The position numbers were made by a program, and so were the translations under genes. Source: an uncultured Thermanaerothrix sp. (GTDB lineage: Bacteria; Chloroflexota; Anaerolineae; Anaerolineales; Anaerolineaceae). Taken from it: DNA of 64,000 bases. The DNA lies in the NCBI RefSeq assembly GCF_938028735.1, contig NZ_CALIMF010000004.1, positions 1-64,000 of the forward strand, written 5' to 3'. Shown here piece after piece: positions 38,723 through 47,547 of the stretch. Position 1 is the first letter of the stretch. Each line of letters opens with the position of its first letter. Below the pieces are notes generated by a model that ran no database searches, was not told where the DNA came from, and saw only the letters and a program-made list of their open reading frames with translations.

Positions 38723-39352
38723 ATGGCTAAAGATGAACTTTGGCATGGCATTCCCCGTAAGGATATTCCCTGGTTTCCAACCGTTGATCCTGAGGCATGC
38801 ATTGGGTGTACCCTATGCTTTTTGACCTGTGGCCGCGGCGTTTACGATATGGAGGGCAACAAGTCCGTGGTCGTAAATCCATACAACTGTATGGTTGGCT
38901 GTAGCACATGTGCAACGGTATGCCCAACCCAGGCCATCGCCTTCCCCGACCGAGAATTGATTTGGAAGCTGGAACGCGAGCACAAAATTTTTGGCATCGT
39001 CCGCAAAGAATCGGCTGAAAAGAAAGCCAAACTGGATGCTCTGAAAGCACGGGCAGCCGCTGAAGATGCAATAGCAAAGCTGGTCACGCGGGTAAAGTTT
39101 GAAGTGGCGGGGGAATTTGACGATAAGAACCTTCTGGGTCAAATGCAAGAACTGGTCGAAAATCGGCCATATGATTTTGTCAACGTAGACCTGAAAACGC
39201 CGACCGTAAAAGGCACCATGGAGAAAACGCCTTCTTTCATGAGCTTTGAGGTAACTTCAACAGAACAGGCCGATATCCAGGAATTTTTACCTGAAGTGCG
39301 CGACCTAGTTCGCCGCAATGGGTTAGTGTTGGTCAGCGAGAGTAAGTTGTAA
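38723..39352 (+). CDS. Two-cluster 4Fe-4S ferredoxin-type protein
   Basis: A 209-residue protein. The N-terminal ~75 residues hold two cysteine clusters: CIGCTLCFLTC and CMVGCSTCATVCP, a bacterial 2x[4Fe-4S] ferredoxin layout. A charged helical linker (~75-110) leads to a ~100-residue C-terminal domain I do not recognise. The ATG has GGAGG upstream. Its position after DUF169 on the same strand suggests that it passes electrons to or from that protein. Confidence 0.88.
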   Translation: MAKDELWHGIPRKDIPWFPTVDPEACIGCTLCFLTCGRGVYDMEGNKSVVVNPYNCMVGCSTCATVCPTQAIAFPDRELIWKLEREHKIFGIVRKESAEKKAKLDALKARAAAEDAIAKLVTRVKFEVAGEFDDKNLLGQMQELVENRPYDFVNVDLKTPTVKGTMEKTPSFMSFEVTSTEQADIQEFLPEVRDLVRRNGLVLVSESKL

Positions 39353-39370
39353 CAGATGGCGTTCCCGGGA

Positions 39371-39394
39371 GCGTCCCTGTAATTACAGGGACGC
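39371..39394. promoter_or_regulatory. Perfect 24-base palindrome before the MFS gene
   Basis: Twelve-base arms beginning GCGTCCCTGTAA and centred on AATT, between the ferredoxin stop and the MFS start. There is no loop, so operator use is at least as likely as a hairpin; no T-run follows. No regulator gene is in the cassette. Confidence 0.5.
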
Positions 39395-39415
39395 CCTCTA
39401 ACATTCAGAAATAAT

Positions 39416-40573
39416 ATGAGTAGCCCAACAAGAGCGCTCGGAAGGTTCGATACGATCATTCACGCCAGTCTGGGACTGGCAGCTGGTTTGAGCGCGGCCT
39501 TTTTTGCCGTGCTAGCCACACGCTTAGGTGCCTCGCCATGGCTGTTGGCGCTAATCACCAGTGCGCCGTATCTGGCGAACCTGCTAGCTCCATTTTGGGT
39601 GGCGCAAGCCAGGCGTTGGGGAACGCACAGGTTGATGGTCGGCTCGTTGGCAGCAGCAGGGATCATCCTCCTTGCGCTTGGATTGGCGCGCACACCACTG
39701 GTGTTTGCCTTGCTGGTGCTACTTTACTATCTTTTCTATGGTATTGGCGATCCACTCTATGTCGCCCTGGCCGAAATTGTTTATCCTGAACGAACCGGCT
39801 CCAGTCTTGGCCGGGTGCAGGCGGTTTTCAATGGTGTACATGCCCTCGCTAACGCGCTGGCCGGCTGGCTGATAGATACATTTGGCGCCTTTATCACACT
39901 GGCAGTAGCCTCTGTGAGCACCAGTGTTGCCGCTGTGACCTACCTACCTTTTCCAGATCTATCGAATGGGGTCAAGGAGGGTACGGCTTCCCCCTGGCAA
40001 ATTCTGCGCCAGGATAGCCTCATCCGGCGCATGGTTTTAACCTTGATGATCGCCGGAACAGGCATGGTGATGATGCTACCCGCCTTCCCGTTAGTTGAAG
40101 TGCAACAATTAGGGCTGAACAACACTCAGATTGGTATCTTGCTGGCAACCAACAGCCTTGCACTGGTGGTCGCCTCGTGGCTGTGGGGTCAGCGGCTGAG
40201 CAAAACGCCAACGCACATCGTTAATGCCTTTCGCCTGGGGATGCTTGCCATCGTGGGTATGGCGGCGCTGTATGCCATGAGCGGGTCATTTTGGGAGTTG
40301 TTGATTGCCAATATCCTATGTGGGATCGGCGGCTCCGCCATTTCAGTTGGTTGGCGGCTGTTTGCCATTGATTACCCTTATGGGACTGATGATCTCTCTG
40401 GCCTTCACCTTCTGACCTGTGGTATTCGTGGCCTATATGCACCTGCCCTCGGTGCGGTGTTGATATCAATGTGGAATCCAGCAATTGCTTTCTGGGTTGC
40501 TGCGGCCCTGGTGTTGGTTGGCATATTGATATTACCACCCACTGACATGATTGCCAAACTAGCAACCTCCTAA
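39416..40573 (+). CDS. MFS transporter
   Basis: A 385-residue major facilitator superfamily protein with about twelve hydrophobic segments. The loop between TM2 and TM3 (VAQARRWGTHRLMVG) stands at the MFS A-motif position in degenerate form. The substrate is unknown. In the cassette it may export the compound or oxyanion that the other genes handle. Confidence 0.82.
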   Translation: MSSPTRALGRFDTIIHASLGLAAGLSAAFFAVLATRLGASPWLLALITSAPYLANLLAPFWVAQARRWGTHRLMVGSLAAAGIILLALGLARTPLVFALLVLLYYLFYGIGDPLYVALAEIVYPERTGSSLGRVQAVFNGVHALANALAGWLIDTFGAFITLAVASVSTSVAAVTYLPFPDLSNGVKEGTASPWQILRQDSLIRRMVLTLMIAGTGMVMMLPAFPLVEVQQLGLNNTQIGILLATNSLALVVASWLWGQRLSKTPTHIVNAFRLGMLAIVGMAALYAMSGSFWELLIANILCGIGGSAISVGWRLFAIDYPYGTDDLSGLHLLTCGIRGLYAPALGAVLISMWNPAIAFWVAAALVLVGILILPPTDMIAKLATS

Positions 40574-40609
40574 TCTTTATCGATTCAAACCTGAATGAAG
40601 GAACACTTG

Positions 40610-41824
40610 ATGATTGCCGAGTCACTTGAAACACAACCCCGTTCGCAAGTCCCACTGTGGACAATTTTTACATCGTTTCTCATCGTTGGTTTGACGGCCT
40701 TTGGCATGGCAATCTTGCAAAAACTCAAAGCGCTCGTATTGGCACAGCGCTGGCTGAGCGAGGAAGAGATGAACGATGGGTTGGCAATGGTTCAACTCTA
40801 CCCTGGCCCGATCATGGTTGATTTCACGGCCTATATTGGCTATGTGCTGCGTGGCGTTCCCGGAGCACTCCTTGCCGCGGCTGGTTTTTGTTTGCCCTCC
40901 TTTATCCTAATGCTGATCCTTTCTGCGCTATATTTTGCTGCCGGCAACCTGCCCTGGGTTCACCCCCTCTTCCAGGGCTTAGAAGCCCTAGTTGTAGGGG
41001 TGATTCTAAATGTCACCCTTGACATGGGCAGCCGGGCCATCCAAGGCAAAATCGAAGCCGTCATTACGCTGTTAGCCTTTGGGGGGCTCCTGCTCAAGTT
41101 CGACGCGGTACTAACGATCTTGATGGCCCTGGCGTTGGGCGCCGCCTTCATCCATCCGGCTTCAAGCAAAGGAACTCCAGCCCCACAAGCCAGTAACCCA
41201 ACCCCGGCTTCAATCTCAATACGGCGCGGGTTGGCAATTAGCGTAGTAATAATCATTATCTTGGGCGTGGTAGCGCTGGCCATATCTTTGGACTCGGAAA
41301 TTGGCCACTTGGGCCTATCGCTTTTCAAGATCGGCGCCGTAGCCTTTGGCAACGGGACGACCATTATTCCCCTGCTACAATCAGAGGTGGTCGAAAAGCA
41401 CCATTGGATGAATCTGAACCAGTTTGCCGATGGGGTTGCCTTGGGACAAATCACCCCTGGGCCTTTTTTGATTACCTCGACCTTCATCGGATATAAAATA
41501 GGGCGCATAGGGGGCGCGCTACTGGCCACCTTTGCCATTTTTTCGCCTTCTTTTGCCATGACACTGATCTTTACCGAGGTGTTTGCCCGTTTGCGCAATC
41601 TCAAGATCGTTCGCGGCGCTCTGGCCGGGGTGCTGGCTGCTTTCACTGGGATGCTGGCAGCAGCCCTTCTGCAGATAGGCACAGTCGCGTTAACCGTGCC
41701 GGTCGCTTTTGTGCTGGCAGGTGCGGCCTTTCTTGCTGTGCGCTATTTCAAACTCGACATTCTATGGGTATTTGTCGGCGGACTGAGCATCTGGGAGGGA
41801 CTGCTGGCACTAGGTTTAGTTTAA
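40610..41824 (+). CDS. Chromate transporter family protein (two CHR domains)
   Basis: A 404-residue fused, two-domain member of the CHR (ChrA) family. The N-half has [13 protein letters not shown] and [19 protein letters not shown]; the C-half has [16 protein letters not shown] and [24 protein letters not shown]. ChrA exports chromate in proteobacteria, while many relatives have other or unknown substrates. The start at 40610 is set by AAGGA 8 bases upstream; 40595 is an alternative. Confidence 0.88.
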   Translation: MIAESLETQPRSQVPLWTIFTSFLIVGLTAFGMAILQKLKALVLAQRWLSEEEMNDGLAMVQLYPGPIMVDFTAYIGYVLRGVPGALLAAAGFCLPSFILMLILSALYFAAGNLPWVHPLFQGLEALVVGVILNVTLDMGSRAIQGKIEAVITLLAFGGLLLKFDAVLTILMALALGAAFIHPASSKGTPAPQASNPTPASISIRRGLAISVVIIIILGVVALAISLDSEIGHLGLSLFKIGAVAFGNGTTIIPLLQSEVVEKHHWMNLNQFADGVALGQITPGPFLITSTFIGYKIGRIGGALLATFAIFSPSFAMTLIFTEVFARLRNLKIVRGALAGVLAAFTGMLAAALLQIGTVALTVPVAFVLAGAAFLAVRYFKLDILWVFVGGLSIWEGLLALGLV

Positions 41825-41825
41825 C

Positions 41826-42092
41826 ATGAAAAAGATCTGTTTTTCAAACTGGCTTTTGTGCCGGTTACCAGGGGGGCGCAGGGCATATTGCGGGCTAGTG
41901 CTGCGCACCCTCTTCAAAACCGGAATCCGATTTGACCTCGTGGAAGGCGCCTCGGCTGGCGCTGTTAATACCCCTTTTTTAGGCCTAAACGGTTTCCCCC
42001 CAAAGTCATTGAAGGTTCTGAAAAGCGGCCGCAAAAATCAACATGTCGCTCCTAATCCCGTCCAGATCAGCCTGCGGGGGATCTGTAACTAA
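41826..42092 (+). pseudogene. Patatin-like phospholipase fragment
   Basis: An 88-codon frame. GGRRAYCGLVLRTLF followed by FDLVEGASAGAVN matches the start of patatin-like phospholipases: the glycine-rich oxyanion loop, then the GxSxG nucleophile elbow. The rest of the ~300-residue domain, including the catalytic Asp, is missing. The next ~350 bases (to 42450) show only broken frames, one with a membrane-like stretch. A decayed gene; weak similarity by eye. Confidence 0.55.
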
Positions 42093-42450
42093 CCTTCAAC
42101 TCTTAATTGTGACTCGTTGGCTATCACTTGCAATATTATTGAATGCCGTCATCCTCATATTACCCATGGGCTTCTTGGCCCCCCCTATTGGTTAGGCCGC
42201 TGCGTTTTCAACCGCGAGCAGATCATCGCTGTCACCTATTCCTCTGGAATGAAGAACCTACTCATTGCAGAAGAATTGGCTTTCACCAGCCTTTCCAGTC
42301 AAGCATCGGTGGGGTTACCGGCAACATTAGCCTTTAGTGTACAAATGCTTACTGCCAACCCCCTTTATCGTTATCTGCGCACGAAAGAGACAAAAATTCA
42401 AATGATAGTAAACAAAATCCATAATCACAAAGTGCCAGCCGGAGGTAAAA

Positions 42451-42912
42451 ATGTTCAAAAAGATCTTGTGGGTTACCGATTTTTCAGCCGCTGCGCAAAA
42501 AGCTGGCCAGCAATCTCTGGCTTGCGTGAAGTGCAGCGAGGGAGGAAGCATTGATGTTCTGACAGTGATAGATCCCGAGGATTTACCATTCCTAGAAATT
42601 GTGCCTAATCCATTCATTACAATGGCACAAGAAGAATCGGTTGGAGAGCGTTTGGAAGAGGAATATAAGCAGCAAGTACTTGACCAACTGACCCTCAAGA
42701 CGCGATTTCTCAGGGATGCAAACGTGCCAATCACCTTGCACATTCGAGTAGGAATCCCCTGGAAAGAGATTGTCATTGCAGCTCAAGAGCTCGGCACAAC
42801 CATGATCGTGATTGGTTCGCATGGCAAGCGCAGTTTGGAAGACATATTGCTGGGCAGCACGGTTGAAAATGTTATCAAGCATGCTCCCTGCCCCGTCTTA
42901 GTTGTCCGCTAA
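42451..42912 (+). CDS. Universal stress protein (UspA family)
   Basis: A 153-residue alpha/beta Usp domain protein. The C-terminal ATP-binding pattern is intact: MIVIGSHGKRSLEDILLGSTVENVIKHAPCPVLVVR contains the G-2x-G-9x-G(S) motif. Such proteins act in stress and energy-limited survival, often binding ATP. The ATG at 42451 has GGAGG upstream. It sits between two gene remnants. Confidence 0.92.
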   Translation: MFKKILWVTDFSAAAQKAGQQSLACVKCSEGGSIDVLTVIDPEDLPFLEIVPNPFITMAQEESVGERLEEEYKQQVLDQLTLKTRFLRDANVPITLHIRVGIPWKEIVIAAQELGTTMIVIGSHGKRSLEDILLGSTVENVIKHAPCPVLVVR

Positions 42913-42930
42913 TCAAAAACAGGAGATTTT

Positions 42931-43175
42931 ATAAATACACAAACACGAGAAACGACGGTTCATAGGAAAAGCGGGAGCGCCACAAGGCTGAATCCAAGAG
43001 CAGAAAATTTTCCATGATCATTGATGAATCTCCGTCACTAGGGGGTACGGATGGTGGCCCATCACCGGTTCAGGTCTTGCTGATGTCCCTAGCCGGTTGC
43101 CTTAAGGTTACCGGCCAAGTGATTGCCGAACAAAGGAGATAGAGACTCGACAGCGTGGAAATTGGGGGGCTTTAA
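42931..43175 (+). pseudogene. Broken OsmC-family gene
   Basis: A remnant of an OsmC/Ohr-type gene. AGGAG at 42921-42925 precedes an ATA where ATG is expected. NTQTRETTVHRKSG reads in one frame, then the match shifts to KAESKSRKFSMIIDESP, LGGTDGGPSPVQVLLMSLAGCLKVTG. That last stretch is characteristic of OsmC and contains one of its reactive cysteines (AGCL). In-frame stops TAG (43140) and TAA (43173) follow. The downstream half is lost. The 150 bases after it hold nothing I can name. Confidence 0.75.
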
Positions 43176-43326
43176 GTCCCTACACCTTTATGAACTATTC
43201 TTTAGCGGTCCCTGTGTCCACCTCAATACCCTTTTTATTCGCGGAAGAGCGCGCTAGCAAATTGCGCATTAGCTGGCCGTGTAGCGCCGCACCGCACAGC
43301 AGAAGGGATCGGCTAGAAGCAACCAG

Positions 43327-44619
43327 TTAGCCCCACAGTCCAAATTCAGATAAGGCCTTAGGTGTCATGGATCGCTTTTTCAATAGAGTTTGGAGCGTTG
43401 TGTTCCGTTTCGCCCTTTTCTTCGTAACAGGATTGTAGAAAATGAAAAATATCACCCCTGCCAACACCATCCAACCCGTCCAATCACCCAGACGGACGGC
43501 AAGCGAATTTCTTGTGCCCAAAGGCGCATCGGCGATGATGACCTGCCCCTCGCGATCGCCGCCAGGCGTAACCGCAGAGGCGAGGATCCGCCCGTAGGGA
43601 TCAATGACGACAGAATCGTTACCTCCGTTGTCAGATTTCACCACGCTCACTCAGAAATTGCCCCCCGGGCGATAGCACGGTGGCTTCATCTCGCCAAACA
43701 TGCTCACCCTCGCGGACCACGTAACCCAGCACTAGATAGGCGTCGCTCTCGGCGGCCAACTGACGAAACTCGGTGGTGCAGGTGACCTGCGGGTCGCCTT
43801 CAATAGCGATTTCCAGCCAAACGATGATACAGGCGCCGTCTTGAGCCGCTCGGCGGGTGAGTTCGTTGAATTTGTCCACCGCGCTCCACAAAATGCCCGC
43901 GTTATAGTGCAACGCAGCAACGTGAACGGTAGGTGTTGTCGGTATACGGTAAAGAACAAGGCTGAGGCCGATCCAGAGGATCAATGCAACCATCACTCCA
44001 CCCAGTTACGTACTAAGCGGCTGGCAAGGTAAGGAATGTCGGGGTCAAGTCGCCAGTATCGGTCGAATAAGCATAGCGCACCTAGACCAATCCCATAATT
44101 CACCGACATAATAAGTAAACCAAGGCCAAAAAAGCTAAAGATACTTACCAGTTGGATAAGCCACGGTTGACTGTAGAGCACGTTAGCGACAAAGCCCCAG
44201 GTGCCCATAATGGGAGATGAAATCGCGTATCATTTCAAACCCCACCCAGTTGAGGGCACCACATCCAACGAACCAACGGTAGCCGGTGCGTTCATGAAAA
44301 GCGCGCACGCCGCTGTCGGCTAGATCGCTGATGCCTGTGATAAGTAGCAGAAGCCAGGGCAATATAGAGGCCACTGCCGGCAAAGATGGGCGTCAGATAA
44401 CGTCCCAGCCAGCCACCGATAGTGATGGCTGAAGCCAGACTGGAAGCCCGGCGTGGCAGCACGCGAAACTGGGCAATCATCATAGGCACAAAACCAACCC
44501 AGATGAGCGGCCACTGATTATAGGGTGGAAAAGAGAGTATCAGCAAAATGGTACCAACCACTGAAAACAGGATACCGATACCGACACGCAGCCAGATATT
44601 TTTTCCGACCCAGATTCAT
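43327..44619 (-). pseudogene. Broken apolipoprotein N-acyltransferase-like gene
   Basis: Successive minus-strand frames give parts of an Lnt/nitrilase-type protein. Membrane segments come first (ILLILSFPPYNQWPLIWVGF, then FGLGLLIMSVNYGIGLGALC), followed by a nitrilase half (VHVAALHYNAGI; IIVWLEIAIEGDP) and its end (GGNDSVVIDPYGRILASAV). At least three frameshifts break it. Between LSERGEI and VVKSDNGG the central nitrilase part with the expected Lys and Cys is deleted. Clearly non-functional as an acyltransferase. Confidence 0.8.
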
Positions 44620-44782
44620 TTCGTCGTCCCTTCAATGGCAATGAATGAGGTCCTAAGCAGGCCAACGGTTGGTTTTAGCAGCAACGGCTAGACGCTTACT
44701 TAAGACTTCCTCGCCCAAATTCCACTCTGCAGCCCGCCGCACATTCTCTTAGTAGCAAAGCCATTGTCTGCTGCAAATGGTG

Positions 44783-45607
44783 TTAGATGGGCTCATTTCT
44801 TCCAAGAGATATCTGAATGATTTGCCAAAATCTTTTCTCGCTTGTTCCCAATAAATCTTGTAACGTAAGACATTGTTGCTTGACATAACGCTCGATCAAT
44901 ATAAGTCCTGCATAGTAACCCGCCCGATTTTCCAGAACATTATCTGTCTCGGAGAAAGAAAACAGGCGATTTCGTCTATCACTGCAATCCAATTCATCTG
45001 CCAGAACACGGAATATTTCTTCCTCTCGTTCTAAACAGGCTTCGTACCATTGTTGAACACGGTCGAAAGGAAGATAATCTGCCCACAACGCTTGTTCATT
45101 GCTAATACTCAGCACTTCCTTTGAGATGAACGTAGCTATCCCTTCTGTTACTAATTGTCGAAATACCTTATTCTTTTCGTACTCATTCCTAAAGTAGAAT
45201 GCTGGCTGCTGTTGATAATGCAAAGCATGAGCAATTTCATGCGAAACAAAAACATCTACTGCTTGGGGTGAGTGATAAGTCTCAAGGGGAAGCCAAACTA
45301 TCCAGCGAGTTGTTAGGGGGAAAGCGTGTCCATTCGATGTGCCATGACCGACTAATAGAACGATGTCAATGTTTGTGACATTCAAGCCCTTTTCTTCAAA
45401 TCGTTTTGACAACAGAGGCAAACGCCCTATAACGAAATCACGCCGACGGGCAATTTCTTCTGCGTCTCGAAAAGAATACGCTTGTAAAGGTGCCCAAAAT
45501 GTGTGGTAATGCTGAAACAATTCAGGAAAAGCGGATTCGTATCTGGCAATATCGTTATGTTGAATGACGTGCCGAATATAGTGTTTCGTCAAATCTATAA
45601 TGAGCAT
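44783..45607 (-). CDS. Putative zinc metallopeptidase-like protein, AT-rich
   Basis: A 274-residue protein with a zincin-type motif SHEIAHALHYQ at about 122-132 and a later glutamate in TEGIATFISKE (~156), together a plausible HExxH...E zinc site. No signal peptide is visible. The rest is unfamiliar. Base composition is visibly more AT-rich than the neighbours, suggesting recent transfer. The start ATG 45607 has GGAG upstream. It might be a protease or a catalytically altered relative. Confidence 0.65.
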   Translation of the reverse strand: MLIIDLTKHYIRHVIQHNDIARYESAFPELFQHYHTFWAPLQAYSFRDAEEIARRRDFVIGRLPLLSKRFEEKGLNVTNIDIVLLVGHGTSNGHAFPLTTRWIVWLPLETYHSPQAVDVFVSHEIAHALHYQQQPAFYFRNEYEKNKVFRQLVTEGIATFISKEVLSISNEQALWADYLPFDRVQQWYEACLEREEEIFRVLADELDCSDRRNRLFSFSETDNVLENRAGYYAGLILIERYVKQQCLTLQDLLGTSEKRFWQIIQISLGRNEPI

Positions 45608-45970
45608 ATACTCTCCTTATTGCTCAAGGAGAACCCACTTAATCTACAAATCTACACGTCATTTTCACGTATAACCGAACGGAGAAAAAGCATATTATCC
45701 TGCAATTATGTTCGAACAACCAAATCCTCTGCCAAGAGCAAATTCTTTTTCTATTGCATTGTATATCCAAACGCGTGAGGTTAAACCGTTTCTATGCCCA
45801 CTTCATCCCCGCCCAAACCCTAAAAACTTCTGTCTTGCAAATTGACTTTTGTTCCACTCCATGCGCACTGTGCCAAATACTCTGAGCGCCCGCCAACGGC
45901 CCTATGGAGAGAGATAGTGGCAAGGAGATTCTCAGGAATACAGATTAGAGCCTCCTGCCGGTTAAAACCG
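45608..45970. other. AT-rich gap without a gene
   Basis: About 360 bases between the metallopeptidase-like gene and the tRNA terminator. The first ~170 bases are strongly AT-rich. No open frame with a ribosome-binding site or family resemblance was seen. Confidence 0.45.
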
Positions 45971-45994
45971 AAATCCGCCCTCGCAGGCGGATTT
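45971..45994 (-). terminator. Terminator of initiator tRNA
   Basis: AAATCCGCC (45971-45979) pairs with GGCGGATTT (45986-45994) with a 6-base loop. On the minus strand it lies 8 bases after the tRNA 3' end and is followed by TTTCGGTTTT. Confidence 0.7.
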
Positions 45995-46001
45995 CATCAG
46001 G

Positions 46002-46073
46002 TAGCGGGGGGTGGATTCGAACCACCGACCTCCGGGTTATGAGCCCGACGAGCTGCCACTGCTCTACCCCGCA
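46002..46073 (-). tRNA. Initiator tRNA-Met (CAT)
   Basis: The anticodon loop CTCATAA with three G-C pairs below it (GGG/CCC) marks an initiator. The T arm is GGTGG TTCGAAT CCACC and the acceptor GCGGGG/CCCCGC. Position 1 and 72 do not pair (U with U by my reading), matching the initiator hallmark although C-A is more usual. CCA is not encoded. Confidence 0.9.
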
Positions 46074-46177
46074 GCGCGATCCTTATTATAATGAGAACTG
46101 CCTCGCTCGTCAAGCGTTCCGTGTTCGTGCGCATACAACCTTTTACTCAAGGACTATACTAACTAAAAGAGATTCTC

Positions 46178-46951
46178 ATGGCCTCATTCATCCAGTCGCC
46201 CTGTTTTTATATCGGCACCTCGGGCTGGACCTACCCTCACTGGCAAGGGCGCTTCTATCCCCCCGGCTTACCCGCCAGCCGACGCTTTGCCTTTTACGCG
46301 CAGCATTTCAATGCCGTAGAGATCAACGCCACATTCTACCGCACCTTTAAGGAGCCGACATACCGGAAATGGGCTGCCCAGGCTCCTGAGGGATTTCGTT
46401 ATGTCCTCAAAGCCCCCAAAACTATCACCCATCGCAAATACCTTGAGGACGCAGAAGAGGATATCCGAGCCTTCCGGACCTCGGCCGAGTTCCTCGAAGA
46501 CAAACTGGGGGTAATCTTGCTCCAACTGGCCCCTAGCACTCCTTATGATCCATCCCGCCTGCGCCGCGCTTTGCTGGCGTTTGGTGATCCTTCCCGCATC
46601 GTCGTGGAGTTCCGTCATCCCCGCTGGCTCACTGAGGAAACGCGCGCATTGCTCGCCGACCTAGGCGCCGTTTTCTGCGAGGCCGATTCGCCGAAGAGCC
46701 GCCCCCTGGGTTGGGTCACAGCTCGCACTGCTTACTTCCGTCTTCACGGACGCAGCCACTGGTACTATCACAACTACACGCAAGAGGAATTACATGAAAT
46801 CGCCGACTGGATCCGCCGAGCCACCCGGCAAGGCGCACAAACTGTCTATGTGTTCTTCAATAACGACTTTGAAGCGTTTGCGCCTTTCAATGCTCTCGCG
46901 CTACAGAAGATCCTGAGTGGCGCTGGGCTTACCCCTGCACCATCTCAATGA
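46178..46951 (+). CDS. DUF72 family protein
   Basis: A 257-residue TIM-barrel-like protein of the DUF72 (YecE) family, function not established. It opens with YIGTSGWTYPHWQGRFYPP and carries the usual FNAVEINATFYR, FRYVLKAPKTITH, VEFRHPRWL and VYVFFNNDFEAFAPFNA segments. Complete. Monocistronic by position. Confidence 0.9.
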   Translation: MASFIQSPCFYIGTSGWTYPHWQGRFYPPGLPASRRFAFYAQHFNAVEINATFYRTFKEPTYRKWAAQAPEGFRYVLKAPKTITHRKYLEDAEEDIRAFRTSAEFLEDKLGVILLQLAPSTPYDPSRLRRALLAFGDPSRIVVEFRHPRWLTEETRALLADLGAVFCEADSPKSRPLGWVTARTAYFRLHGRSHWYYHNYTQEELHEIADWIRRATRQGAQTVYVFFNNDFEAFAPFNALALQKILSGAGLTPAPSQ

Positions 46952-47044
46952 CCGCACCCACCCTTTACTCCAGCCTGTCAACACGGCCACGCTCCCCGGC
47001 GCCCTTCAGGTTTAGCCCTCGGTTGTCTGGATATTTATGAAGAA

Positions 47045-47443
47045 TCATAGAACAAACTGACGTAATCCCACCCCTTCATCTGCCAGAGCACGCAGGTCTT
47101 CATTCAGGGTATCCATGAACGAACCAAAGACGCCCTTATCGTAGTAATTGGGGAAATACGCCTCCACCACCAGATCAAAGTCCTTATCCAGATATCCCCG
47201 GCAAACCCGCGCCAGTCGGTTGTAGGCATTAACCGCTTGATGAACGTCATTGCGGTGCGTAAATCCCTTATCATTGATCTTGAAGAACGTGGTAAACAAC
47301 ACCCCAAAGGCATAGTCTTTCACAATCAGGTTGAAGTGACGAGGGTGGCGCGCAAAAAGCACCCGATCCTCACCCCACGATGTTTCGTAGCCCAAAAAAT
47401 CCAAGTGGGCAGCGATTTGATCCATAAGGGTTGTGGCAAACAT
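47045..47443 (-). CDS. Hypothetical 132-residue protein, possible YbjN-like fold
   Basis: Starts at ATG 47443 behind AAGGAG. No signal or membrane segment. Alternating strands and helices (LDFLGYETSWGEDRVLFARH; FDLVVEAYFPNYYDKGVFG) faintly resemble YbjN/secretion-chaperone folds, but I do not recognise it with confidence. Downstream of the NYN gene on the same strand, about 100 bases away. Confidence 0.6.
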   Translation of the reverse strand: MFATTLMDQIAAHLDFLGYETSWGEDRVLFARHPRHFNLIVKDYAFGVLFTTFFKINDKGFTHRNDVHQAVNAYNRLARVCRGYLDKDFDLVVEAYFPNYYDKGVFGSFMDTLNEDLRALADEGVGLRQFVL

Positions 47444-47547
47444 AGGTTCTCCTTTTCTAGGATTCGCTCCGAGGGATCCATTTCCCCCCTTCATTCCTAA
47501 TCATAACACACAAGGGAATTCATGCGTCCTGAGGCCACCCCCCAATT

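Noticed and set aside
42117-42554. 145-codon frame overlapping the universal stress gene
   Set aside because: It runs into the real usp start in another frame; composition looks like decayed sequence.
43140-43142. TAG in the OsmC-like sequence as a recoded codon
   Set aside because: The start codon is also lost and there is a frameshift, so simple decay explains it.
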